The notes under the pieces were generated by a model. The model was given only the letters and a program-made list of their open reading frames with translations. It had not been told where the DNA came from and searched no databases. Below are positions 33,751 through 43,486 of a stretch of DNA of 64,000 bases, piece by piece; positions within the stretch are counted from its first letter, which is position 1, and the number at the start of each line of letters is the position of its first letter. The position numbers and the translations under genes were made by a program. Location of the stretch: contig NZ_JAPIVT010000002.1 in the NCBI RefSeq assembly GCF_026239735.1, positions 310,001 through 374,000 of the forward strand, read 5' to 3'. This stretch comes from Pedobacter sp. MC2016-05. Its GTDB lineage: Bacteria; Bacteroidota; Bacteroidia; Sphingobacteriales; Sphingobacteriaceae.

Positions 33751-34908
33751 ATGAAAAATTTCATCCTCGTCTTTTTACTCATCGCTTCTTTTAGATTATC
33801 TGCCCAGGAAAACTTAAATTTTGGCAAACAGAAGGAACTTGTCTCACCAGAAATTTATACTGATAAACGTGTAACTTTCCGATTGTATGCACCACAGGCA
33901 AATAAAGTAGAGCTGCAAGGCGACATGCTTAATCAGCCTGGAAATGCGCAAATGCAAAAACAAGCCGACGGTACCTGGACTTACACCACTGCTCCATTAA
34001 AATCAGAATTATATAGCTATTCATTCGTGTTAGATGGTGTGAAAACCAGAGATCCGAGCAATGTTTACCAGATCAGAGATGTAGCTTCGGTAGTAAATGT
34101 GTTTTTAGTGGGCGATGGAAAAGCAGATCATTATTCAGTGACTGATGTTCCCCACGGCACCCTGGCTAAACGTTGGTACAACTCGCCCGGAAACAATATG
34201 AACAGAAGATTAACGGTTTACACTCCGCCTGGCTACGAAAGTGGAAAACAAAAATATCCTGTTTTGTACTTACTTCACGGCATGGGTGGCGATGAGGAGG
34301 CCTGGGCAGCACTCGGACGTACGGCTCAGATTTTGGATAACCTGATTGCCAAAGGAACCGCCAAACCAATGATTGTGGTAATGCCGAATGGAAATGTTGC
34401 GCAACAGGCAGCGCCAGGTGAAGATGTAAAAGGATTTTATAAACCTACCATGCAACTTCCCCATACGATGGATGGAAAAATGGAAGAAACCTTTAGCGAT
34501 ATTATTAAATTTATAGAAAGCAATTATCGGGTAAATGCCAATAAATCGCAAAGAGCCATTGCTGGTCTTTCTATGGGCGGCTTCCATTCCTTGCATATTT
34601 CCAGGTATTATCCGAAAACATTCGATTATGTCGGGCTTTTTTCTCCCGCTATTATGCCCTTCGGAAAAACCAATTCTCCGGTATACGAAAATATAGATGC
34701 CACCTTAAAAAACCAATTTAGCAACGGGTTAAAACTGTATTGGATAGGAATTGGTAAAACAGATTTCCTTTACAAAACCGTTGCCGATTACCGCAATAAG
34801 CTAGACAATAATCAGATGAAATACACTTATGTAGAAAGTGAAGGTGGGCATACCTGGGCAAACTGGAGAGATTACCTCGTACTTTTTGTGCCGCAGCTGT
34901 TTAAATAG
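33751..34908 (+). CDS. Secreted CE1-type esterase with N-terminal carbohydrate-binding-like domain
   Basis: A 385-residue protein with a signal peptide (MKNFILVFLLIASFRLSAQ). Residues about 30-120 form an E-set/CBM48-like domain (VTFRLYAPQANKVELQGDM). Residues about 140-380 are an alpha/beta hydrolase of the feruloyl/acetyl xylan or enterobactin esterase type: YPVLYLLHGMGGDEEAW, the nucleophile elbow GLSMGG (Ser), an acid in the IGIGKTDFLY region, and the His in GGHTWANWR. Secretion and degradation of plant polysaccharide esters are the likely role. Single-gene unit. Confidence 0.85.
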   Translation: MKNFILVFLLIASFRLSAQENLNFGKQKELVSPEIYTDKRVTFRLYAPQANKVELQGDMLNQPGNAQMQKQADGTWTYTTAPLKSELYSYSFVLDGVKTRDPSNVYQIRDVASVVNVFLVGDGKADHYSVTDVPHGTLAKRWYNSPGNNMNRRLTVYTPPGYESGKQKYPVLYLLHGMGGDEEAWAALGRTAQILDNLIAKGTAKPMIVVMPNGNVAQQAAPGEDVKGFYKPTMQLPHTMDGKMEETFSDIIKFIESNYRVNANKSQRAIAGLSMGGFHSLHISRYYPKTFDYVGLFSPAIMPFGKTNSPVYENIDATLKNQFSNGLKLYWIGIGKTDFLYKTVADYRNKLDNNQMKYTYVESEGGHTWANWRDYLVLFVPQLFK

Positions 34909-34947
34909 TAAAGAACATCTGCATGAATGGAGCTAAAAACCAATCAG

Positions 34948-35487
34948 TTAAGTTTTCGGTAAACGCTCCCTGATTCTAGAAATATATTTCTGACGATAAA
35001 AGATATCTTTGATAGCAGGCAGTAAGTTTTGAGCATCACCAGGACTTTCATCAAACTGTTTAACCAGTTTATCCAGCTCGTTTTCAAGCTGCTGCTCAAT
35101 TACATCTACCTCTCCCCGCACTTGCGATAATTTATCGGGATCAGGCTCAAATTCCAGATCCATCAGCGCTTCATTCACCTCCATCATTTCCATCAAAAAA
35201 CTTTGTGGTAATTGATATCCCTCATCAGTTTCTACAATCCCTTTAAGTTCCAGCACATATTTCAATCTTCTTTTAGCATTGCTCAAAGTTTGATAAGCTT
35301 TATTGTTCAGAGTGGATAAAGTCAAAACTTCATCTTGTTTTTCAACGCTTTCATTCGCGTAAAAATCTGGATGGTATTGCTTGCTCAAAGCATAAAATTT
35401 AGCTTTTACCTGCTGCTGATCGGGATTGAACTGCACGGGCAAGTCATAGAACTCGAAATAATTAGACTGTTGCGTTTGCTCACTCAT
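34948..35487 (-). CDS. hscB: Fe-S co-chaperone HscB
   Basis: A 179-residue co-chaperone that delivers the scaffold IscU to HscA during iron-sulfur cluster assembly. A J domain occupies residues 9-75, with the HPD motif at 39-41 (YHPDFY). The C-terminal 100-179 is a helical bundle that binds the scaffold. Length is as in the family. It lies next to rseP without sharing an evident promoter (gap of 76 bases). Confidence 0.9.
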   Translation of the reverse strand: MSEQTQQSNYFEFYDLPVQFNPDQQQVKAKFYALSKQYHPDFYANESVEKQDEVLTLSTLNNKAYQTLSNAKRRLKYVLELKGIVETDEGYQLPQSFLMEMMEVNEALMDLEFEPDPDKLSQVRGEVDVIEQQLENELDKLVKQFDESPGDAQNLLPAIKDIFYRQKYISRIRERLPKT

Positions 35488-35563
35488 AATAGGATATCAT
35501 TAAAAAGCCGTAGCTGCAGTTCGAAAATCAAACTTCATCTGCGGCAATATTATTAATTTGATT

Positions 35564-36952
35564 TTACCTCCCGAAAGATTTTAAAATATCATTACCAAAA
35601 GCAAACACCATTAAACAAATGAGGATTACAAAGCCTACAATCTGTGCTTTCTCCAAAACCTTTTCGCTTACTGGTTTGCGTTGTACCATCTCAATAAGTA
35701 AAAACACTACGTGGCCTCCATCTAAGCCTGGGATGGGCAATAAGTTCATAAAGGCCAGTGCCATGGAAATTAATCCGGTAAGCGTCCAGAATTTTACCCA
35801 ATCGAAGGTTGAACCATAAACTTTAGCAATACCAATCGGACTGCTGATGTTACGGGCGCTTAATTTACCGGTGATCATCTTCCCAATACCTTTCGCATTA
35901 TCTAAAAAGGTGCTGTAAGCCATTGTTGCACCAATAGGTAGCGATTCTGCAAAGCCAAAACTTACATGCGCAGTTTCTGGCATTTTAAATCTCGGCCCAA
36001 TTCCAATTGTTCCATCTTTGCCAACATTCACATCGAAATTGATTTCTTTTCCGCCTCTAAGCGCAGCGATACTTATCTTCTTACCCTTATTTGCAAAAAC
36101 CTCATCTTTAAACTGATCAAAGAAGGTAACCGGTTTTCCGTTAACAGCTAAAATGCTATCTCCTTTTTTAATTCCGGCAGCATAAGCTGGATAAACCGGT
36201 TTTGTAGAGGGCCTTTTAAACAGTTTATCGAAAAACGATTGTTTGTCGGCTTTTTCATCTGGTTCCAAAACGGTTTCCACTCTTGCCATCCGGTAGCGTG
36301 GGGCAATAAAGTTCTCTTTATCGTTTTTAGAAAGTTTATTTAAAATAGTATCCGGAACAGAAATATAAAGCGTTTGATTGCCACGCAAAATAGTCAGTTG
36401 TGCTCCATCAAACAATACTTTACTAGAAATGGCATCTTCAAATTTAATCAGCTTGCTTCCATTAATGGCCAAAATTCTATCTCCGTTTTTAAGCCCGATT
36501 CCTTTTCCTATCGAACCTACAGAGATTCCATCTGTTAACTTTCCATTTACGGTATAGGTTTGTCCATATTTAAAGGTAAGCATCCAAAAAATGATTACAC
36601 CTACCACTATATTGACAATAATACCCCCAAGCATCACAATTAAACGCTGCCAGGCTGGTTTCGAGCGAAATTCCCAGGGTTGAGCAGGCTGAGCCATTTG
36701 CTCGGTATCCATACTTTCATCAATCATCCCCGCAATTTTAACGTAGCCACCTAATGGCAACCATCCCACACCATATTCAACATCTCCTTTTTTGAAGCTG
36801 AAAAGTTTAAAACCCCATGCATCAAAAAATAAATAAAACTTTTCTACTTTAATGCCAAATGCTCTTGCTGCAAGAAAATGCCCTAATTCGTGTAGTATTA
36901 CCAATAAAGACAATCCGAGCAACAGCTGCCCCGCCATAATCAATCCATTCAT
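35564..36952 (-). CDS. rseP: Site-2 metalloprotease RseP
   Basis: A 462-residue intramembrane zinc protease that cuts membrane-bound anti-sigma factors or signal peptides. HELGH at residues 21-25 gives the first zinc ligands and NLLPIPGLDGGH near 400 the third. Two PDZ domains (about 130-200 and 220-290) lie in between, and the membrane segments sit at both ends. Size is normal. It is encoded just after dxr on the minus strand, an arrangement seen elsewhere in Bacteroidota. Confidence 0.93.
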   Translation of the reverse strand: MNGLIMAGQLLLGLSLLVILHELGHFLAARAFGIKVEKFYLFFDAWGFKLFSFKKGDVEYGVGWLPLGGYVKIAGMIDESMDTEQMAQPAQPWEFRSKPAWQRLIVMLGGIIVNIVVGVIIFWMLTFKYGQTYTVNGKLTDGISVGSIGKGIGLKNGDRILAINGSKLIKFEDAISSKVLFDGAQLTILRGNQTLYISVPDTILNKLSKNDKENFIAPRYRMARVETVLEPDEKADKQSFFDKLFKRPSTKPVYPAYAAGIKKGDSILAVNGKPVTFFDQFKDEVFANKGKKISIAALRGGKEINFDVNVGKDGTIGIGPRFKMPETAHVSFGFAESLPIGATMAYSTFLDNAKGIGKMITGKLSARNISSPIGIAKVYGSTFDWVKFWTLTGLISMALAFMNLLPIPGLDGGHVVFLLIEMVQRKPVSEKVLEKAQIVGFVILICLMVFAFGNDILKSFGR

Positions 36953-36981
36953 ATTTGCTTATAAAATTTTTATGTTAGATG

Positions 36982-38142
36982 TTAAACTTTACTTTTTGTT
37001 ACTAATTCGCTGGCGAAGATACGGCTATGTTTGTCAGTTTCTAAATAATCGCTCAATTGTGGCTTCTCAATGAAACTAATCTCTTGCATACACTGCTCAA
37101 TTACTTCGCTCATTTGCAGGAAACCAATTTTATCCTTTAAAAAAGCTTCAACTACAACCTCATTGGCTGCATTTAAAATACAAGGCATGTTCCCACCCTT
37201 CCTTAAAGATTGAAATGCCAGTTTTAAATTTCTAAAGGTTTCCATATCTGCCTGCTGGAAGCTAAAATTTGGATAATCCAGAAAGTTAAAACGTTTAAAA
37301 TCGTTTTTTAGCCTATCTGGGTAATTTAAAGCATATTGAATAGGCAGTTTCATATCCGGAACGCCCATCTGTGCCTTCATTGATCCGTCAGTAAATTGAA
37401 CAATGGAATGAATAATAGACTGCTGATGCACAATCACGTCTATTTGATCGACATCAAGATTGAACAACCACTTTGCTTCAATTACCTCCAATCCTTTATT
37501 CATCAGAGAGGCCGAATCGATGGTTATTTTCGCACCCATTACCCAATTGGGATGTTTTAAGGCTTGCTCTTTTTTTACTGAGGATAAAAATTGCTGGTCT
37601 TTACCCAGGAACGGACCTCCGGATGCAGTGAGGTAGATTTTTTCGATTTCATTCTGCTCCTCGCCTACCAGACACTGAAATATGGCGGAATGTTCTGAAT
37701 CAACCGGAAGGATTTTAACCTGGTATTCCCTTGCCAAATTTGTGATATACTCTCCAGCAACAACAAGGGTTTCCTTATTGGCAAGGGCAATATTTTTGCC
37801 TGCTTTTATTGCGGCAATAGTTGGCTTCAATCCCACTGAACCCATCAATGCCGTCAGCACAATATCGCTTTTCGGATAAGCTGCAACTTCCGAAAGTGCT
37901 TTCTCACCTGCTAAAACTTCGATGTTAAAAGACGATAATGAATCCTTTACATACAAATATTGGCTTTCATCACAAATCACAACGGTTTCGGGCTTAAAGT
38001 CCTTTGCCTGCTGAATAAGCAATTCAGCATTTTTAAGTGCAGACAATACAGAAACCTTAAATATTTTAGGATGATCCCGAACAACTTCAAGTGCCTGTGT
38101 ACCTATACTTCCTGTAGAACCTAAGATGGTTATGTTTTTCAA
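36982..38142 (-). CDS. dxr: 1-deoxy-D-xylulose 5-phosphate reductoisomerase
   Basis: A 386-residue enzyme of the MEP isoprenoid pathway that makes MEP from DXP with NADPH. The NADPH site GSTGSIGT is at 8-15. Metal and substrate motifs follow: PVDSEHSAIFQC, ASGGPF, and the substrate loop with NHPNWVMG. The start is TTG at 38142, and no ATG is available near. It shares the transcription direction of rseP with a 29-base gap. Confidence 0.95.
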   Translation of the reverse strand: MKNITILGSTGSIGTQALEVVRDHPKIFKVSVLSALKNAELLIQQAKDFKPETVVICDESQYLYVKDSLSSFNIEVLAGEKALSEVAAYPKSDIVLTALMGSVGLKPTIAAIKAGKNIALANKETLVVAGEYITNLAREYQVKILPVDSEHSAIFQCLVGEEQNEIEKIYLTASGGPFLGKDQQFLSSVKKEQALKHPNWVMGAKITIDSASLMNKGLEVIEAKWLFNLDVDQIDVIVHQQSIIHSIVQFTDGSMKAQMGVPDMKLPIQYALNYPDRLKNDFKRFNFLDYPNFSFQQADMETFRNLKLAFQSLRKGGNMPCILNAANEVVVEAFLKDKIGFLQMSEVIEQCMQEISFIEKPQLSDYLETDKHSRIFASELVTKSKV

Positions 38143-38361
38143 ATTTTATTCTTTTATTCAATTCTTTTTTGGACAGGTATAATCCAATATACCTTCCGCC
38201 CAGCTTTGCCTGAGTACTGTATCTTCGTTCAGCTTAATCCGGCCTAACAAATTTTTGGGAATGCAGTACCCTAGCCTAAGCACAAACTCTAATACAAAAA
38301 TTTTCAGCCGGTAAATATCACCCCACCGCTAGAAGCCCTTTATCAGGAAAGGTTAAATGAG

Positions 38362-38387
38362 ATTGCCACGTCGTGCCTCCTGGCAAT
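38362..38387. repeat. Dispersed intergenic hairpin element
   Basis: ATTGCCA (38362-38368) pairs with TGGCAAT (38381-38387), and the whole stretch GAGATTGCCACGTCGTGCCT... resembles a widespread bacterial dispersed intergenic repeat with a CAATGACG end. It is the only copy I see in this window. The rest of 38143-38393 holds no gene. Confidence 0.55.
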
Positions 38388-38393
38388 GACGGT

Positions 38394-39896
38394 CTACTTA
38401 ACAATATATTCCTCCAACTCATCAGCCAACTTCCTATCATTACTCAATCTTGGCACTTTGTTCTGCCCGCCCAATTTACCTTGGCTTTTCATATAATTTA
38501 CAAAAGCATCTTTTTGCAAAGTACGTATAATTAACGGCTTAAGGATATTCCCTTTAATGAGGTCAAAGTAGTAAATATTTTTCTTTTGCAAAGCCTGATC
38601 AACTTTTTTGCTAAAGGCGATTATATCTTTTGGAAGCGATGAAAACTCCACAAACCACTCATGATATGGAAGTTCACCAGCCTTCGGATTAACCTGAGGC
38701 GCCACTGTAAATTCCGTAATCTCCACTTTTTCTTCGTTTGCCACAGTTAACAAAGCATGCTCTACCTCTTCTCCAATTACATGTTCGCCAAAGGCGGAAA
38801 TAAAATGTTTAATACGCCCCGTAACTATAATTTTGTATGGATTTTTAGAAACAAATTTAATGGTATCGCCAATGCTGTAACCCCATAAACCGGCGTTTGT
38901 ATTAAGTACGAGCGCATAATTGGTTTCTAACTCAATCTCCCCAAGCGATAAACGAGTAGGTTTTTCGTTGTGATACTCATCCGCTGGAATAAACTCGTAA
39001 AAAATTCCAGCATCAGCCAACAACAGCAAACCTTTATCTTTTTGGGAGTCCTGATAAGCGATAAAACCCTCTGATGCGGGATAAGTTTCAATCGAATCGA
39101 TTCTCTTGCCGATGCTTTGTTCTATTTTCGCCCGATAAGGTTCGAAATTTACTCCGCCATAAATAAACAAGCTGAAATTCTTAAAGATGTCGGCAATTTT
39201 CTTTCCTCCGCTCTTTTCTGATAGTTTATCGAAATACATCTGCACCCATGGTGGAATACCAGAAATTAAAGTCATGTCTTCGCTGATGGTTTCATCTACA
39301 ATGGCATCTACTTTTTGTTCCCAATCTTCAATAATGTTATTTTCATAAGAAGGCAATCGATTTTTTTGCAAATAGCCAGGAACATGGTGCGCCACAATGC
39401 CTGACAAGCGACCAACATTGATTCCGTTTTTTAGCGTCAGCACAGGGCTCCCCTGTAAAAAAATCATTTTTCCGTTTACAAAATCTGTTTTACCGGTTTC
39501 ATGAATATAAGTGAGTATGGCATTCCGGGCAGCTTTGATATGCTCAGGCATTGATTCTTTGGAAAGCGGAATATATTTTACGCCAGATGTTGTTCCTGAT
39601 GTTTTGGCAAAGTAAAGCGGCTTTCCTTTCCAAAGCACATCACTTTCGCCTGCAACAACCCGATCTACATATCCTTTTAAAGCTTCGTAATCGCGAATGG
39701 GAATAGTTTCTTTAAAATCCTGATAATTTTTGATCTCCGCAAAGCAATGGTCTTTCCCGAAAGCTGTATTTTCCGCCGTTTTAATAAGATTTTGAAGAAT
39801 TTTATTTTGTGCCTCAACGGCATTCTTTTTCCACTTATTGATTTGCCATACTGCAAATGCCGCAAAAGGTTTACTTAACGCCGCTTTTAACCCCAT
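38394..39896 (-). CDS. GH3 auxin-responsive promoter family protein
   Basis: A 500-residue protein of the GH3 group of the ANL adenylating superfamily. Visible elements: a TSGTTSG loop (110-116), a central FIYGGVNFEPY, an SEGFIAYQ-type region, and a Trp-Gly-Tyr (LWGYSIGD) followed by FVSKNPYKIIVTGRIKHFI, the C-terminal domain start. In plants the family couples acids to amino acids; in Bacteroidota homologues the substrate is unknown. It lies between two minus-strand genes with about a 115-base upstream gap. Confidence 0.9.
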   Translation of the reverse strand: MGLKAALSKPFAAFAVWQINKWKKNAVEAQNKILQNLIKTAENTAFGKDHCFAEIKNYQDFKETIPIRDYEALKGYVDRVVAGESDVLWKGKPLYFAKTSGTTSGVKYIPLSKESMPEHIKAARNAILTYIHETGKTDFVNGKMIFLQGSPVLTLKNGINVGRLSGIVAHHVPGYLQKNRLPSYENNIIEDWEQKVDAIVDETISEDMTLISGIPPWVQMYFDKLSEKSGGKKIADIFKNFSLFIYGGVNFEPYRAKIEQSIGKRIDSIETYPASEGFIAYQDSQKDKGLLLLADAGIFYEFIPADEYHNEKPTRLSLGEIELETNYALVLNTNAGLWGYSIGDTIKFVSKNPYKIIVTGRIKHFISAFGEHVIGEEVEHALLTVANEEKVEITEFTVAPQVNPKAGELPYHEWFVEFSSLPKDIIAFSKKVDQALQKKNIYYFDLIKGNILKPLIIRTLQKDAFVNYMKSQGKLGGQNKVPRLSNDRKLADELEEYIVK

Positions 39897-40010
39897 AACT
39901 CCAAACCCTTAAACGGGCTTCTCCTTTCTAATGTTAATATTCAGTTCGCTAATAATAAAATGCATAAAATTTACTATGTTTTTAACGCTCTCATTTTGGA
40001 GAGCTGAGAC

Positions 40011-40799
40011 CTAAACGATATTGTGTAAAATATCTGGATGTTCATCGCCCTTATACTCTCCTGCAATTTTACGGTAGGCTACTGTTAATGCCACACTCGA
40101 TAACGGAACAATAATAAATGAGCTTAAAATATTTACGGCGAAGGCTACAAATGGCCAGTGTAACATATTAAAAACCAGATAAATTAAATACCCCCCACCT
40201 AAAACCAGTAATAATAAAAGAATTTTAGTGAAATTTCCTTTGGTAATGGCAAGACTAAGTTTAATAGATTCGAAAGGCGCTACATTTTTATCGATGATAA
40301 AAAACGGAAAAAAAGAAATCCTAAGCCAGGTGATAAATATGGCCACAATACCTACCGAGATGGCAACGTTTTTAATCACATCTAAACTTAAACCAGTGTA
40401 GATAAACGGAAACGCAACTAAGATAACCACCAGGTAAACACCTAAAATACACCCAACAAAATAGAGTGTAGCGATAAGAAAGCGAATAATTTGCTGCCGT
40501 GTTGGAAGTGTATCTACAATTTTGACATCATTTTCCTCATCATCCATTAAATGGAAAATGTATTTGAATAGCGATAAATTGATGGTAAAATAAAGAAAGA
40601 CAAAGATAATGGCCATTACAGCACTCAACGCTTTGCTCACATCTTTAATAAAAAATGCCATTAAGCTGGATGCACTTGCGGTGATAAACATCAAAAAGCA
40701 GAGCGTAGCGATAGAAAAATAGTGTTTTCTGGTAATGCCCCATGCTTTTTGAATAACATCGTTAACGGCAAAAGTGCTTTCTTTTAGATAATTGATCAT
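40011..40799 (-). CDS. Multi-pass membrane protein of unknown function
   Basis: A 262-residue membrane protein with about six hydrophobic helices (for example FSIATLCFLMFITASASSLM and AIIFVFLYFTINLSLFKY) and an acidic loop EENDVKIVDTLP. It overlaps the glycosyltransferase upstream by four bases, so they share a transcript. It resembles membrane domains found beside envelope-synthesis genes, but I cannot name a family. A transport or envelope role is inferred only. Confidence 0.75.
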   Translation of the reverse strand: MINYLKESTFAVNDVIQKAWGITRKHYFSIATLCFLMFITASASSLMAFFIKDVSKALSAVMAIIFVFLYFTINLSLFKYIFHLMDDEENDVKIVDTLPTRQQIIRFLIATLYFVGCILGVYLVVILVAFPFIYTGLSLDVIKNVAISVGIVAIFITWLRISFFPFFIIDKNVAPFESIKLSLAITKGNFTKILLLLLVLGGGYLIYLVFNMLHWPFVAFAVNILSSFIIVPLSSVALTVAYRKIAGEYKGDEHPDILHNIV

Positions 40800-41764
40800 T
40801 GTTGTTTAAATACCACTCGTTTAAATAAATCCTGTATAAATCCTAAACCATAGGCGGTTAGTTGGATGAACGAAGATATAATGCTCAAAAATGCAACTTT
40901 TAACGATTTATTTACAGCCCAGGAATGAAAAAATATCAACATAAAGTACACCAAAAGCAGAAAGTTACAAACATAGGCTAATGGCGGATAGAGGAAGTTA
41001 CATAAAATGGTAAAGCCAAGGCCAACGGTAAATACTGCTGGAAAAAAGTGAACCAACTTGAGCTCTTTTGGGAAGTGTTTATAAATATTAATCCTCGCCC
41101 TCCCGAAAAAGTGCAACTGCTTATAAAACTGGCTAAAACTAGTTCTGCGTTTGTGGAATACTTTTGCCTCTGGAATTAACCCGATTGTAAAGCCAGCTTC
41201 ATGGATCCTGATGCTATACTCGATATCTTCCCCTAACCGGGTTAAGATGAAACCACCAACTTTTTCCCAGGCCTGGCGAGAAACACCCATATTAAAACTT
41301 CGGGGATGGAACTGGCCAACATGTTTTTTATTACCGCGGATGCCACCGGTTGTGAAAGGCGATGTCATGGCGTAGCTAATGGCTTTTTGTACTGGTGTGA
41401 AGCTTTCGTGTGCAGCATCAGGGCCACCATAGGCATCTAAGTGGTGCTCGTAAAGATAGTTCCTTACAATTTCCAAATAATCTGGCGGAACCAGAATATC
41501 AGAATCGAATATGATGAAATAATCTCCTGAAGCCCGCTCGAAAGCATAATTCCGGGCGAAACCTTGTCCTGCGTTTTCTTTGAAATAATATTTTATATCG
41601 AGTTTTTCCGCATAAGAATCTACAATTTTCTTAGCATCATTTTTAGAACCATCTTCAATCACCAAAACTTCAAACTGTAAATAAGTTTGTTTAGTTAAGG
41701 TGTACAAAAGCTCGTCGATTTCTTGCGGACGATTATAAAGCGGAATGATTATAGAGAAAAACAT
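40796..41764 (-). CDS. Family 2 glycosyltransferase
   Basis: A 322-residue GT2 enzyme with a GT-A catalytic domain (residues about 1-220) and two C-terminal hydrophobic segments (about 250-310). Motifs: FSIIIPLYNRP at the start, VIEDGSKNDA, FDSDILVPPDYL (metal-binding DxD), and a later GEDIEYSIRIHEAGF. The product may be a surface polysaccharide or glycolipid. It lies between another GT2 gene and the membrane gene at 40011. Confidence 0.9.
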   Translation of the reverse strand: MFFSIIIPLYNRPQEIDELLYTLTKQTYLQFEVLVIEDGSKNDAKKIVDSYAEKLDIKYYFKENAGQGFARNYAFERASGDYFIIFDSDILVPPDYLEIVRNYLYEHHLDAYGGPDAAHESFTPVQKAISYAMTSPFTTGGIRGNKKHVGQFHPRSFNMGVSRQAWEKVGGFILTRLGEDIEYSIRIHEAGFTIGLIPEAKVFHKRRTSFSQFYKQLHFFGRARINIYKHFPKELKLVHFFPAVFTVGLGFTILCNFLYPPLAYVCNFLLLVYFMLIFFHSWAVNKSLKVAFLSIISSFIQLTAYGLGFIQDLFKRVVFKQQ

Positions 41765-41834
41765 TTTTGAGGTTGAGGGTTGAAAGTGTACAGGTTGAGG
41801 GTTTGAGTGGATAAACCTTCAGCATTGAAGCCAC

Positions 41835-42785
41835 CTACTTTAATTCCTTTTCTATCAAATACTGATTTCTTTCTGGTGCGTTCCGAGACAAAAGTTCGGC
41901 AATAAAGCCTGCTAAAAACATCTGCGAACCCACCACTATTGCCACCAACGACAAATAAAATAACGGCTGCTGAGTTACATCGCGATAGGCTAAGCCTTTC
42001 CAAATGAGAATCTGCTTTTCTACCAGTACATAAAGTGACATGATAATTCCCAAAAAAAAACTCAATACTCCTAATGAACCAAAAAAGTGCATAGGCCTTT
42101 TACCAAATTTACCAACAAAGAAAATGGAAAGTAAATCTAAGAAACCATTAATAAATCTGCTAAAGCCAAATTTAGTTGTTCCGTATTTACGGGCACGATG
42201 CTCTACAACTTGTTCTGAAATCTTATTAAAACCTGCCCATTTCGCTATTACCGGGATATAACGGTGCATTTCTCCATACACTTCAATGGTTTTAACCACA
42301 TCGCTCCGGTATGCTTTTAACCCACAGTTGAAATCGTTCAATTCAATTCCACTCATTTTGCGTGTGGCTGCATTGAATAATTTGGTCGGAACTGTTTTGG
42401 TGATGGGATCGTAACGCTTTTTCTTCCAGCCCGAGATCAAATCAAGTTTTTCTTCGTTAATTCGACGGTATAATTCTGGAATTTCATCTGGACTATCTTG
42501 TAAGTCAGCATCCATCGTAATGACCACATCGCCTTGGGTAGCCTCGAAGCCAACGTTTAATGCCGCAGATTTACCATAGTTTCTTCTGAATTTGATACCC
42601 TTAATAGCTGGATTTTGAATTCTAAGTTTTTCGATAACTTCCCATGATCGATCAGTACTTCCATCATCAACTAAAACAATTTCATAACTGAAATTATTTT
42701 CAACCATCACTTTATCAATCCAGGCCGTTAATTCGGGCAGCGATTCATCTTCGTTAAATAAGGGTACTACAACTGATATATCCAT
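41835..42785 (-). CDS. Family 2 glycosyltransferase, polyprenyl-phosphate type
   Basis: A 316-residue GT2 enzyme of the DPM1/GtrB type. The GT-A domain covers about 1-210: MDISVVVPLFNEDESLPEL, VDDGSTDRSWE, ITMDADLQDSPDEIP. Two membrane helices follow (about 228-260 and 270-300). Such enzymes attach sugars to undecaprenyl phosphate for cell-envelope glycan synthesis. Transcribed together with its downstream neighbours. Confidence 0.9.
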   Translation of the reverse strand: MDISVVVPLFNEDESLPELTAWIDKVMVENNFSYEIVLVDDGSTDRSWEVIEKLRIQNPAIKGIKFRRNYGKSAALNVGFEATQGDVVITMDADLQDSPDEIPELYRRINEEKLDLISGWKKKRYDPITKTVPTKLFNAATRKMSGIELNDFNCGLKAYRSDVVKTIEVYGEMHRYIPVIAKWAGFNKISEQVVEHRARKYGTTKFGFSRFINGFLDLLSIFFVGKFGKRPMHFFGSLGVLSFFLGIIMSLYVLVEKQILIWKGLAYRDVTQQPLFYLSLVAIVVGSQMFLAGFIAELLSRNAPERNQYLIEKELK

Positions 42786-42795
42786 TGTTAAGCAT

Positions 42796-42828
42796 AAACC
42801 TCGCTAGTTTCCAAAACTTGCGAGGTTT
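42796..42828 (-). terminator. Hairpin between glycosyltransferase and DUF4199 gene
   Basis: AAACCTCGC (42796-42804) pairs with GCGAGGTTT (42820-42828), with five further pairs near the loop (AGTTT/AAACT). It could end the transcript arriving from 42902 or modulate expression of the glycosyltransferase. There is no strong T-run, so the terminator call is weak. Confidence 0.4.
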
Positions 42829-42901
42829 GTTTAAAGTAAAACGTGCAAATTTCATCAAATTAAATGATAAAACCTGCACGTTCGAAATTTTATAAGATTT
42901 A

Positions 42902-43471
42902 CTAATTTTCTTTCGGGAAAGTATTAAAAGTTGTTGGTTCTTTTTTCTTCAAAATTGCGGCAAGTATTAAAGATAAAACGCCATACATGGCCAAGGACAC
43001 ACCAAAACTTGTGAATGAATTTTTCAAAGTTGGAGCAAGTTTTTCTTCCATATTACCTGCTTTTTCTAAAGCTTCGTCAATTTGCTCTGACGCCATCCCA
43101 AATTTCTCCATCATCGCTCTTTGCGAATCTGTAATTGCAGCGGCAGCTCTTGCTGGCAACCCGGGATCAATAACAGTCATTAATAACACATTATATAGCA
43201 CTGAAACCAATGCTAATATTAAAGCAATAATTAAATAAGACTTAAAAGCTTCTCCGAATGTCCAAAAACCACCAATCTCTTTACGAATGGTAATTCCTGC
43301 GAACACCAACAGCACGATAAAAATAATTAAGATGATAAAAGGCAATGCAAAATTGGTAAAAAGCATTACGGGATTAATAAAATGTAGCGTTAATGATATT
43401 GCAACGGATACAGCCGCAAGTATGAAACCATACTTAAGTGATAGTTTGGTAATTAAGGCACTTTTGTCCAT
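42902..43471 (-). CDS. DUF4199 membrane protein
   Basis: A 189-residue protein with four membrane helices (about 13-32, 36-58, 77-100, 155-175) and a helical polar loop near 105-145. The FWTFGEAFKSYLIIALILALVSVLYN segment fits DUF4199, a Bacteroidota family of unknown function often found next to dolichol-phosphate-type glycosyltransferases, as it is here. Gene spacing suggests it belongs upstream of the GT2 genes in one transcription unit, with hairpin 42796 between them. Confidence 0.8.
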   Translation of the reverse strand: MDKSALITKLSLKYGFILAAVSVAISLTLHFINPVMLFTNFALPFIILIIFIVLLVFAGITIRKEIGGFWTFGEAFKSYLIIALILALVSVLYNVLLMTVIDPGLPARAAAAITDSQRAMMEKFGMASEQIDEALEKAGNMEEKLAPTLKNSFTSFGVSLAMYGVLSLILAAILKKKEPTTFNTFPKEN

Positions 43472-43486
43472 AGCTTTTCTTTAAAT

